The notes under the pieces are model-generated. The model was given only the letters and a program-made list of their open reading frames with translations, searched no databases and was not told the DNA's origin. The position numbers and the translations under genes were made by a program. Below, one piece after another: positions 1-7,385 of a DNA stretch of 11,713 nucleotides. Origin of the DNA: an uncultured Clostridia bacterium (lineage in GTDB: Bacteria > Bacillota > Clostridia > Christensenellales > Borkfalkiaceae); assembly GCA_947177495.1 (NCBI GenBank), contig CAMWUS010000027.1, positions 1-11,713 of the forward strand, written 5' to 3'. How positions within the stretch are numbered: the stretch's first letter is position 1; each line of letters starts with the position of its first letter.

Positions 1-18
1 GTTTCCCTCAAATCACGA

Positions 19-49
19 ACTTTTCTTTGCGCGTCAAGCAAAGAAAAGT
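19..49 (+). repeat. Perfect 12-bp inverted repeat upstream of purL
   Basis: ACTTTTCTTTGC (19-30) and its exact reverse complement GCAAAGAAAAGT (38-49) are separated by a 7-base spacer, gcgtcaa. The repeat ends a few bases before the purL ribosome site. It is not followed by a T-run on the + strand, so it does not look like a normal intrinsic terminator. It could be a leader hairpin near the ribosome site, an operator, or one copy of a dispersed intergenic repeat. I see no second copy in this window. The inverted repeat is certain; its role is unknown. Confidence 0.8.
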
Positions 50-63
50 GTGAAGAGGTTTTT

Positions 64-3000
64 ATGGTTTATCGAATTTACGTAGAGAAGAAAGAGGGTT
101 TCGACCACGAGGCGAAAACACTGCTTGCAGACGCAAGGAATTTGCTCGGCTTAACGGGTGTGGAGCGCATTCGCGTTATCAACCGCTATGACGCGGAGGA
201 TATCGAAGAAGAGCTTTTTTACCGTTGCGTAAAAACCGTGTTTTCCGAGCCGCAGACGGACACGACGACGGAGGGCGCCGACCTTGCGGGTGCGCGCGTG
301 TTCGCGGTGGAATATCTTCCCGGGCAGTTCGACGGGCGTGCCGATTCGGCGGCGCAGTGCATTCAGCTCGTGAGTATGGGCACTCGTCCCGTCATTCGCA
401 CGGCAAAGGTTTACGCCGTTTACGGAAATGTGCGCGAGGAGGATTTGAGCGCGCTCAAGCGTTATGTCATCAACCCTGCGGAGAGCAGAGAGGCGAGCCT
501 CTCCAAACCCCGCACACTGAAAATCGAGTACCCCGTGTCTACGGAAGTGGAAACGTTGCACGGATTTATCGACTACACGAAAGAGGAGTTAAAGACGTTT
601 GCCGAGCGGTACGGACTTAAAATGGACGCGGACGACATTGCGCTGTGCCGCGACTATTTCCGTTCGGAACGGCGCGACCCTACCGTAACGGAAATCCGCA
701 CGATCGATGCCTATTGGTCGGATCGTTGCCGCAATACCGCCTTCCGTACCACCATTGATAAGGTGGAGTTCGAGGACGGACTTCTTGCAAATGCCTATAA
801 AGAATACTTGGGGGCGCGTGACGAGGTGGGGGACAAAACCCCCGTCAACCTCATGGACGTCGGCACGATTGCATGCAAGCTGTTAAAAAAGCGCGGGCTG
901 CTCGGTAAGATCGAATCGGAAGAGAACGACGCCTGTACGCTAAAAGTAAAAGTGACGATAGACGGCAACGACGAAGATTGGCTGTTGCTCTTTCAAAACG
1001 CAACGAACAATTACCCCACGGGAATCGAGCCGTTCGGCGGCGCGATCCGCGATTCGCTTTCGGGCAGAAGCTACGCCTATGCCGCCATGCGCGTGACGGG
1101 TGCGGCGAATCCTTTGCGCCCCGTTTCCGAAATGGCGAATGACAAACTCTCTCAGCGCGAGATTGCAACGGCGTCGGCGGCAGGGGCTTCTTGTTACGGC
1201 AATCAAATCGGGCTTGCTACGGGGCAGGTAGACGAGATATACCACGATGGGTATGCGGAAAAGCGCCTTGAAATGGGCGCGGTGATTGCCGCCGTACCCG
1301 AAGAGAACGTGCGAAGAGTTGCTCCCGCTGTCGGCGATAAAGTAATTCTTATCGGCGGCAAAACAGGACGGGACGGCTGCGGCGGTGCGCTCGAGACGAG
1401 AAAGCTCCAACGCCTGCTACGCAATAAGCGTGCAATGCTGCTCGTCAAGCGGTGTAACGGCTTGGGCGCGGGCGGCGTTGCCGTTGCAATCGGCAAGCTT
1501 GCCGACGGCGTAAAAATCAACTTAAACGCCGTGCCCCAAAAGCACGACGGATTGGACGGTACAGAGCTTGCTCTTTCCATATCGCAGGAGCGCATGGCAG
1601 TCGTGGTGGAAGCGAACAAGGCGGACGAATTCATCGCGCTTGCGGCAAGAGAAAATTTGCAGGCGACGGTGATTGCGGAAGTCACCGCAAATTCCCGCCT
1701 CGTCATGACTTGGAACGGCAAGACGATTGTAGATATTTCGAGAGAGTTTTTGCATTTGGGCGGCGCGGAAAAGCATATCGATATTGCGCCCGCGCCCATT
1801 CAAAATTACAAGCAAACGGAATATCCCGCCTTTGCGAACGGAATGCGCTCGCTCGCTTGCGGCTTGAATATTTGCTCCAAGCGCGGACTTGCCGAACGGT
1901 TCGATTCGACGATCGGTGCGGGCACGGTGCTCATGCCTTTCGGCGGCAAGTATCAGCAAACTCCCGCGCAGGCAATGGTTCACCTTGTCTCCGCAGAAAA
2001 GGGACACACCGATACCGTCTCCTTTATGGCTTGGGGCGGCAATCCGTATATCGCCGAAAAGAGCCCCTACCACAGCGCGTATCTTGCGGTCGTGGAGAGC
2101 GTGAGCAAGCTCATTGCAACGGGTGCAAGCTTTCAAGACGTCTATCTTTCTTTCCAAGAAAATTTCTTAAATCCGAAACGCGATCCCGTCCGTTGGGGAC
2201 AGCCCCTGTCGGCGCTCCTCGGTGCGTTTAAAGCGCAAACCGAGCTCGGCGTTGCGGCAATCGGCGGGAACGATTGTATGAGCGGCAGTTTCGAGAATAT
2301 CGACGTTCCGCCCACCTTCCTCTCCTTTGCGGTGACGACGGGAAAAGTGCGCGACGTCATCTCTCCCGAATTCAAGGGCGCGGGACATAAGGTAGTGCTC
2401 CTCGTTCCCGAATACGACGAGGACGGGTTGCCCGTTACCGCGTCGTTACTTCGCAATTTCAGAACGGTCACCAATCTTATCCGTTTGCGCGGCGCGCTCT
2501 CCGTATATACCCCGGGCTTTGGCGGCGTTGCGGAAGGGGTGCTTAAAATGTGCCTCGGCAACGGGCTCGGGTTCCGCTTCTCGTCTTCGCTTAGCGAGGA
2601 AGAGCTTTTCGGTTACGGCTACGGCTCCTTTATTATCGAGCTTGCGGGCAGCGACGCAATCGGCGTTCCGCTCGGCACGACGACATCGGAAAGAACGATT
2701 ACCAAGGGGGGCGAAGAGCTCTCGCTCGGCGAGTTGCAACGGCTGTACGAGAACAAGCTCGAACCCGTTTACCCCTGCAATATTCCCGCGCCCAAGCGTG
2801 AGGCGGAAACCTTTACAAGTTCGCTGATAAGCCCCGCCGTTTGCAATACGCCGAATGCCGCGCCCAAGGTGCTCATTCCCGTATTCCCGGGTACCAATGG
2901 CGAATACGATGCGGCGAAAGCGTTTTCCGACGCGGGCGCGCGTCCCGAAATTTTCGTCGTTCGCAACCGCACCCAAGAGGACTTGTTGCGTTCGGCGGAG

Positions 3001-3657
3001 AAGCTCGCTTCCCGTATCAAGGAAAGTCAAATCGTGTTTATCCCCGGCGGATTTTCGGGCGGCGACGAACCTGACGGCGCGGCTAAATTTATCGCGGCAC
3101 TTTTGCGCGGCGAGCAAATCAAGGAAGAGATCACCGCGCTTTTGGAAGAGCGCGACGGACTTATGGGCGGCATCGGCAACGGTTTCCAAGCGTTAATAAA
3201 ACTCGGGCTTTTACCGTACGGAAAGATTGAGGATACCGACGGGAATTGCCCCACGCTTACCTATAACGAAATCGGGCGGCATCAGTCGCGCATTGTGCGC
3301 GTGCGGGTGGCTTCCGTAAAATCTCCTTGGCTCAGCGGCGTACGCACGGGAGATATATTCTCCGTACCCGTTTCGCACGGCGAGGGCAAATTCGTTGCAA
3401 GCGACGAGCTTATTAAGAAGCTTGCCGCAAACGGACAAATCATGACGCAGTACGTCGACCTTGCGGGCAGAGCAAGCATGGACGTGCATTTCAATCCCAA
3501 CGGAAGCGTGCAGGCAGTCGAGGGAATTTTGTCGCCCGACGGCAGGGTGTTCGGCAAAATGGGGCACTCCGAGCGCAAGGGTTACGGGCTGTATAAAAAC
3601 GTTCCCGGCAATTACGATATGCGCCTGTTCGAAAGCGCCGTGCGGTATTTTAAGTAA
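64..3657 (+). CDS. purL: PurL-family protein (one-chain FGAM synthase) with degraded active sites; likely pseudoenzyme
   Basis: The family makes formylglycinamidine ribonucleotide from FGAR, ATP and glutamine, the fourth step of purine synthesis, in the cytoplasm. All expected parts are visible in order. A PurS-like N-terminal domain begins MVYRIYVEKK and includes FAVEYLPGQ and DSAAQCIQL. A linker follows, then two synthetase halves (about 215-930) and a PurQ-like glutaminase (about 935-1197) ending with GHSER and LYKNVPGN. The 1197 residues are somewhat short for the clostridial one-chain type. The scaffold is well kept but the catalytic signatures are not. DHCRH reads DRCRN (220-224), and ETHNHPTEI reads ATNNYPTGI (313-321). 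About 7 residues are missing after G326 and roughly 26 after A442. GGKDSM reads GGNDCM (734-739). The glutaminase nucleophile Cys is Gly1038 and PGTNC is PGTNG (G946), while the triad partners H1105 and E1107 remain. The ATG is preceded by GAAGAGG (52-58). Base composition resembles the neighbours and there is no stop or frameshift. Family membership is sure; loss of catalysis is inferred. Confidence 0.93.
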   Translation: MVYRIYVEKKEGFDHEAKTLLADARNLLGLTGVERIRVINRYDAEDIEEELFYRCVKTVFSEPQTDTTTEGADLAGARVFAVEYLPGQFDGRADSAAQCIQLVSMGTRPVIRTAKVYAVYGNVREEDLSALKRYVINPAESREASLSKPRTLKIEYPVSTEVETLHGFIDYTKEELKTFAERYGLKMDADDIALCRDYFRSERRDPTVTEIRTIDAYWSDRCRNTAFRTTIDKVEFEDGLLANAYKEYLGARDEVGDKTPVNLMDVGTIACKLLKKRGLLGKIESEENDACTLKVKVTIDGNDEDWLLLFQNATNNYPTGIEPFGGAIRDSLSGRSYAYAAMRVTGAANPLRPVSEMANDKLSQREIATASAAGASCYGNQIGLATGQVDEIYHDGYAEKRLEMGAVIAAVPEENVRRVAPAVGDKVILIGGKTGRDGCGGALETRKLQRLLRNKRAMLLVKRCNGLGAGGVAVAIGKLADGVKINLNAVPQKHDGLDGTELALSISQERMAVVVEANKADEFIALAARENLQATVIAEVTANSRLVMTWNGKTIVDISREFLHLGGAEKHIDIAPAPIQNYKQTEYPAFANGMRSLACGLNICSKRGLAERFDSTIGAGTVLMPFGGKYQQTPAQAMVHLVSAEKGHTDTVSFMAWGGNPYIAEKSPYHSAYLAVVESVSKLIATGASFQDVYLSFQENFLNPKRDPVRWGQPLSALLGAFKAQTELGVAAIGGNDCMSGSFENIDVPPTFLSFAVTTGKVRDVISPEFKGAGHKVVLLVPEYDEDGLPVTASLLRNFRTVTNLIRLRGALSVYTPGFGGVAEGVLKMCLGNGLGFRFSSSLSEEELFGYGYGSFIIELAGSDAIGVPLGTTTSERTITKGGEELSLGELQRLYENKLEPVYPCNIPAPKREAETFTSSLISPAVCNTPNAAPKVLIPVFPGTNGEYDAAKAFSDAGARPEIFVVRNRTQEDLLRSAEKLASRIKESQIVFIPGGFSGGDEPDGAAKFIAALLRGEQIKEEITALLEERDGLMGGIGNGFQALIKLGLLPYGKIEDTDGNCPTLTYNEIGRHQSRIVRVRVASVKSPWLSGVRTGDIFSVPVSHGEGKFVASDELIKKLAANGQIMTQYVDLAGRASMDVHFNPNGSVQAVEGILSPDGRVFGKMGHSERKGYGLYKNVPGNYDMRLFESAVRYFK

Positions 3658-3682
3658 GGACCAACAAAAATTTGTGAACCTT

Positions 3683-3688
3683 GGAGGT
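3683..3688 (+). promoter_or_regulatory. Ribosome binding site fixing the TTG start of fhs
   Basis: GGAGGT lies 5 bases before TTG at 3694. This strong Shine-Dalgarno match supports the TTG start, and the first residues MKSDIQIAQEA fit the usual Fhs N-terminus. Confidence 0.85.
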
Positions 3689-3693
3689 GCTTT

Positions 3694-5358
3694 TTGAAAT
3701 CAGATATTCAAATTGCGCAGGAAGCGAACATTAGGCATATTTCGCAAATTGCGAAAAAGTTAGGGCTTTCGGAAGACGAAGTAGAATACTACGGCAAATA
3801 TAAGGCAAAAATAGACTTATCCGTGCAGGAGCGAAAAGGGGAAGAGGGCAAGCTCATTCTCGTGACCGCAATCACGCCCACCCCTGCGGGCGAGGGCAAG
3901 ACGACCACGAGCATCGGGCTTGCGGACGGGCTTTCCCGTATCGGCAAGAAGACCGTCGTGGCGCTTCGCGAACCGTCGCTCGGTCCTGTGTTCGGTATCA
4001 AAGGCGGCGCGGCGGGCGGGGGCTACGCGCAGGTCATTCCCATGGAAGATATCAACCTGCATTTCACGGGCGACTTCCACGCAATCGGCGCGGCGAACAA
4101 CTTGCTTGCCGCCATGCTCGACAATCATATTTTCCAAGGCAACGAACTGAATATCGACCCCGAAAAAATCACTTGGCGCAGGTGTGTGGACATGAACGAC
4201 CGACAACTTCGCTTTGTGGAAGACGGCTTGGGCGGCGGCAAGAACGGCGTGCCCCGCAAGGACGGTTACGACATTACCGTGGCAAGCGAAATCATGGCGG
4301 TGCTCTGCCTTGCCACTTCCTTGTCCGATTTAAAAACGCGCCTTGCCCGCATCATCGTGGGCTACACCTACGAGGGCAAACCCGTTACGGCGGGAGACTT
4401 GAAAGCGGCGGGCGCGATGACCGCGCTCTTGAAAGACGCATTAAAACCCAACCTCGTACAGACGCTCGAGGGCACGCCCGCAATCGTACACGGCGGTCCG
4501 TTTGCGAATATCGCGCACGGGTGCAATTCCGTACTCGCTACGCGCATCGCGTTGAAGCTTGCCGACTACGTTGTAACCGAAGCGGGCTTCGGCGCAGATT
4601 TGGGCGCAGAAAAATTTCTCGACATCAAATGCCGCGTTGCGGGATTGAAACCCGCGGCGGTGGTCATTGTCGGTACGGTGCGCGCGCTGAAAATGCACGG
4701 CGGCTTGCAGAAGGACGAGTTGGGCGCGGAAAACTTGCAGGCGCTCGAAGCGGGACTTCCCAACCTGCTAAGGCATCTCGAAAACATCACGAAAGTGTAT
4801 GGACTTCCCGCGGTCGTGGCAATCAACCGCTTCCCTACCGATACCGATGCGGAAATCGCGCTCGTTATGAAAAAGTGCGCTCAGCTCGGCGCAAACGTGG
4901 TGCTTTCCACCGTTTGGGCGGAGGGCGGCAAGGGCGGTGAAGAGCTTGCGCGCGAGGTTGTTCGGCTTTCGGAGAAGCCAAATGAGTTCCGTTTCTGCTA
5001 CGACGAAAAGCTTCCCATTCGCGATAAAATAGGCGCCGTCGTTACCAAAGTGTACGGCGGAAAGGGCGTTGTCTACACCCCCGAAGCGGACGAGCAAATC
5101 GAAAAACTCACCGCGCTCGGGTTTGGGAATACTCCCGTGTGCATGGCGAAAACGCAATACTCCTTTTCGGACGACGCGAAAAAGCTCGGCGCGCCCAAAG
5201 ACTTCGAGGTGACGGTGAGAAGCGTAAAAGTTTCGGCGGGCGCGGGCTTCGTGGTTGTGCTCACGGGCAACATTCTCACTATGCCGGGGCTTCCCAAAGT
5301 GCCCGCGGCAGAAGCCGTAGACGTGGACGAAAACGGCAAAATCGTAGGACTTTTCTAA
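3694..5358 (+). CDS. fhs: Formate-tetrahydrofolate ligase (10-formyl-THF synthetase)
   Basis: This cytoplasmic enzyme joins formate to tetrahydrofolate using ATP and makes 10-formyl-THF. That product feeds the two formyl transfers of purine synthesis, initiator tRNA formylation and, in acetogens, the methyl branch of the Wood-Ljungdahl pathway. The 554 residues are normal for the bacterial family. The P-loop TPAGEGKTTT spans 63-72, followed by EPSLGP (93-98), the Gly-rich GIKGGAAGGGYAQ, MEDINLHFTGDFHA, VDMNDRQLR, EAGFGADLGAEKF, VVAINRFPTDT, AKTQYSFSDD and a C-terminal GAGFVVVLTG with MPGLPKVPAAE. No family motif I know is altered, in contrast to the purL homologue before it. The TTG start has a strong GGAGGT site. 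The gap after purL is 36 bases without an obvious promoter or terminator, so co-transcription is likely. Assignment is essentially certain. Confidence 0.98.
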   Translation: MKSDIQIAQEANIRHISQIAKKLGLSEDEVEYYGKYKAKIDLSVQERKGEEGKLILVTAITPTPAGEGKTTTSIGLADGLSRIGKKTVVALREPSLGPVFGIKGGAAGGGYAQVIPMEDINLHFTGDFHAIGAANNLLAAMLDNHIFQGNELNIDPEKITWRRCVDMNDRQLRFVEDGLGGGKNGVPRKDGYDITVASEIMAVLCLATSLSDLKTRLARIIVGYTYEGKPVTAGDLKAAGAMTALLKDALKPNLVQTLEGTPAIVHGGPFANIAHGCNSVLATRIALKLADYVVTEAGFGADLGAEKFLDIKCRVAGLKPAAVVIVGTVRALKMHGGLQKDELGAENLQALEAGLPNLLRHLENITKVYGLPAVVAINRFPTDTDAEIALVMKKCAQLGANVVLSTVWAEGGKGGEELAREVVRLSEKPNEFRFCYDEKLPIRDKIGAVVTKVYGGKGVVYTPEADEQIEKLTALGFGNTPVCMAKTQYSFSDDAKKLGAPKDFEVTVRSVKVSAGAGFVVVLTGNILTMPGLPKVPAAEAVDVDENGKIVGLF

Positions 5359-5363
5359 CGCAT

Positions 5364-6371
5364 ATGGACGAAATACAACGCTTGCGCGCAGCCGTTCAGC
5401 CACTGCTTGCATGGTACGCGCAAAACAAACGCACGCTCCCTTGGCGGGGAACGCACGACCCGTACCGCATTTGGGTATCGGAGATCATGCTTCAACAGAC
5501 GCGGGTGGAAGCGGTAAAGGAATACTATAGAAAATTTTTGGAGCGCTTCCCCACGGCGGAGGCGCTCGCTTCCGCAAGTACGGAAGAAGTGCTGAAAGCG
5601 TGGGAGGGGCTTGGGTATTATTCCCGCGCTCGCAACCTGCACGCGGCGGCAAAGACGATTGCCGAGAACGGTTTTCCCAAAGACTATAACGGCGTGCGTG
5701 CCTTGTCGGGGGTAGGCGATTACACGGCGGGGGCGATTTGTTCGATTGCCTATAATCTTCCCTGCCCCGCGGTAGACGGCAACGTGTTGCGCGTGCTCAC
5801 GCGCTTGCTTGCAAGCGGAGAGAGCATTGACGCGCCCGAAACGAAAAGCAAGTTCGCAGAGCGTCTGCGCGAGGTCTATCCCGAGGAGGCGGGCGATTTT
5901 TGTCAGGCGCTCATGGAGTTAGGGGCAATCGTGTGCGTGCCCAACGGCGCGCCCCTATGCGGCGAATGCCCGTGGCAAACGCTTTGCCTTGCGCATCTTA
6001 ACGGCAACGAGGAAAGCTTCCCCGTTCGCGCGGAAAAGCGGGCGCGCAGGATAGAAAATAAGCAGGTGCTCGTGCTGTGCCATGGAGAGGAGTTCGCACT
6101 CGTCAAGCGGGAAGAGAAAGGCTTGCTTGCGGGTATGTGGCAGTTCCCCTTTATTGAGGACGAACCCGAGCATTACGGCGAAGTGATTGCGGAAAGAAAA
6201 GCAAAGCATATTTTCACGCACGTGGAATGGCACATGACGGGTTACTTGGTTCGTGCACGGGAGAAAGCCCCGCAGTTTGTTTGGGCGAGCGCGGAAAAAA
6301 TCGCCGAAAGCTATGCCGTGCCGTCTGCGTTCAAGGCATTTTTGCCTTGGCTTGCGCGTAAACTAAAATAA
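5364..6371 (+). CDS. mutY: Adenine DNA glycosylase MutY
   Basis: MutY removes adenine mispaired with 8-oxoguanine and so prevents G:C to T:A changes. The protein has 335 residues. The catalytic domain shows LPWRGTHDPY, then SEIMLQQTRV with the catalytic Glu40. The helix-hairpin-helix LSGVGDYTAGA (114-124) follows, then AVDGNV with Asp138. The [4Fe-4S] cysteines are C191, C199, C202 and C208. A NUDIX-like 8-oxoG recognition domain (about 233-335) contains GLLAGMWQFP and HIFTHVEW. The Fe-S spacing is C-X7-C-X2-C-X5-C, one residue longer in the first gap than the C-X6-C of E. coli. The ATG at 5364 begins MDEIQRLRAA and lies 5 bases after the fhs stop. A longer reading from within fhs is possible but would only add non-homologous residues. 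The ribosome site is weak (AGGA, 5346-5349), so translation may be coupled to fhs. Confidence 0.96.
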   Translation: MDEIQRLRAAVQPLLAWYAQNKRTLPWRGTHDPYRIWVSEIMLQQTRVEAVKEYYRKFLERFPTAEALASASTEEVLKAWEGLGYYSRARNLHAAAKTIAENGFPKDYNGVRALSGVGDYTAGAICSIAYNLPCPAVDGNVLRVLTRLLASGESIDAPETKSKFAERLREVYPEEAGDFCQALMELGAIVCVPNGAPLCGECPWQTLCLAHLNGNEESFPVRAEKRARRIENKQVLVLCHGEEFALVKREEKGLLAGMWQFPFIEDEPEHYGEVIAERKAKHIFTHVEWHMTGYLVRAREKAPQFVWASAEKIAESYAVPSAFKAFLPWLARKLK

Positions 6372-6372
6372 T

Positions 6373-6399
6373 GGGCTGTCAAACGTGTTGACAAAGCCC
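6373..6399. promoter_or_regulatory. Inverted repeat covering the degV -35 box; candidate operator
   Basis: TGTCAA (6377-6382) and TTGACA (6388-6393) are exact inverted repeats around acgtg. They are flanked by GGGC (6373-6376) and GCCC (6396-6399), with two unpaired A's on one side. The right inner arm is the -35 hexamer itself. No T-run follows the outer arm, which argues against an intrinsic terminator for mutY. A dimeric repressor site blocking the -35 box is one reading; chance symmetry is another. Confidence 0.5.
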
Positions 6400-6416
6400 G
6401 CCCGATATTGTATAAT
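6388..6416 (+). promoter_or_regulatory. Consensus housekeeping sigma promoter for degV
   Basis: TTGACA (6388-6393) and TATAAT (6411-6416) are both exact consensus hexamers with a 17-base spacer. Transcription should start near 6423, giving a leader of about 28 bases before the TTG start at 6451. The promoter begins 17 bases after the mutY stop and separates degV from the purL-fhs-mutY group. Confidence 0.9.
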
Positions 6417-6450
6417 TTCTTTACAAAAACGTTAAAGAAGGAGGCGAATA

Positions 6451-7329
6451 TTGAGCGTTTTACTTTGCGATTCCAACGGGGAGCTTTGGCATACCCGCGT
6501 CAAGGAATTAAATCTCGACTATATCTCCATGCCCTACGTGCTTGCGGGAAAAGAATATGATTACGACTTGGGAGAAAAAACCGATTTCGGGCATTTTTAT
6601 AACAGCGTGCGCGGCGGGGAGATTCCCAAAACGCAGGCGCTCAATCCTGAGGATTATAAAGAGATTTTAACGCCCTATTTCGAGAAAGGGGAAGATGTGC
6701 TGTACGTGAGTTTTTCGCATAAGCTCAGCGGCACGTTCGCCCAGCTCGACGCGGCGTACGAAGAGCTGAAAGCGCAATTCCCCGAACGCAAGCTCACCGT
6801 GTTCGACACCAAGAGCATCAGTTTGGGAACGGGCATTCAGGTGGAGCAGGCGGCGATATTAAAACAAAACGGCGCGAGCGACGAAGAAATTTTAAACTTT
6901 TTAAAGGATTTTACGAACCGCGTGTGCGTGTATTTCGTGGTAGACGATCTCATGCACCTCAAACGCGGCGGGCGGTGTTCGGGCTTCGCGGCGTTTGCGG
7001 GTACGGTATTGGGGTTAAAGCCCATGCTGTCCGTAGACGAAGAGGGCGGGCTGAAAGTGCTTGCCAAGCTCGGCGGCAGGAAGAAAGCCATTTCCACGCT
7101 TGCGGCAAAGGTTGTTAGCGAGCTGACCGACGAGGATAAATATTCCGTCTACGTTGTGGATGCCGACTGCAAAGAGGAGGGCGATAAACTCCGCGACCTC
7201 ATTTTGGAGAAACGCCCCAATGCGCACATCGTGCGGCAAATCGTCGGTCCTGTTATCGGTTCCCATTGCGGACCGGGTACCCTCGGCGTGATCTTTATCG
7301 GCAAAGAGCGACCTGTTCCGCTAAAATAA
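6451..7329 (+). CDS. DegV family fatty-acid-binding protein
   Basis: DegV proteins bind a single fatty acid. In Gram-positive bacteria some act as FakB carriers, presenting exogenous fatty acids to the kinase FakA for phospholipid synthesis. Others have no assigned role, and which kind this is cannot be told here. The 292 residues fit the family. Visible are the N-terminal CDSNG strand-loop (6-10), IPKTQALNPEDY in the place of the usual PKTSQP segment, the ligand-pocket motif SHKLSGTF (89-96), TKSISLGTG, LKRGGRCSG (170-178) and the C-terminal IGSHCGPGTLGV (269-280). There is no signal peptide or membrane segment. The TTG start follows AAGGAGG (6438-6444) at 6 bases. The gene is probably a single transcription unit: an exact-consensus promoter lies before it and a terminator hairpin after it. 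No fakA is in view. Confidence 0.93.
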   Translation: MSVLLCDSNGELWHTRVKELNLDYISMPYVLAGKEYDYDLGEKTDFGHFYNSVRGGEIPKTQALNPEDYKEILTPYFEKGEDVLYVSFSHKLSGTFAQLDAAYEELKAQFPERKLTVFDTKSISLGTGIQVEQAAILKQNGASDEEILNFLKDFTNRVCVYFVVDDLMHLKRGGRCSGFAAFAGTVLGLKPMLSVDEEGGLKVLAKLGGRKKAISTLAAKVVSELTDEDKYSVYVVDADCKEEGDKLRDLILEKRPNAHIVRQIVGPVIGSHCGPGTLGVIFIGKERPVPLK

Positions 7330-7356
7330 AAAAGACGCAAACTTAAAATAAAGAAT

Positions 7357-7385
7357 GCCCGCGTTTGACAAGAGCGCGGGCTTTT
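7357..7385 (+). terminator. Intrinsic terminator after degV
   Basis: GCCCGCG (7357-7363) pairs with CGCGGGC (7375-7381) around an 11-base loop and is followed by TTTT (7382-7385). It lies 27 bases after the degV stop. The loop contains TTGACA, the -35 box of the next promoter, and the T-run falls in that promoter's spacer. The short T-run suggests partial termination. Confidence 0.75.

Noticed and set aside
2446..3189. Long minus-strand open frame (247 codons) opposite purL, and similar ones opposite fhs and tmk
   Set aside because: They lie wholly opposite well-supported genes, have biased Arg-rich or low-complexity translations, no family motifs and no convincing ribosome sites. They are expected from the codon bias of the + strand genes.
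64..3657. Calling the purL homologue a decayed pseudogene or a sequencing artefact
   Set aside because: There is no stop or frameshift, both losses keep the frame, the scaffold is conserved throughout, and at least seven separate changes fall on catalytic signatures. Random decay or base-call error would not be so focused.
5139..5363. N-terminal extension of MutY into fhs
   Set aside because: The added residues are an out-of-frame reading of Fhs coding sequence and have no MutY similarity; ATG 5364 gives the normal family start.
6373..6399. Intrinsic terminator for mutY
   Set aside because: The stem has a two-base bulge and is followed by GCCCGATATTG, not a T-run; overlap with the -35 box makes a promoter-related role more likely.
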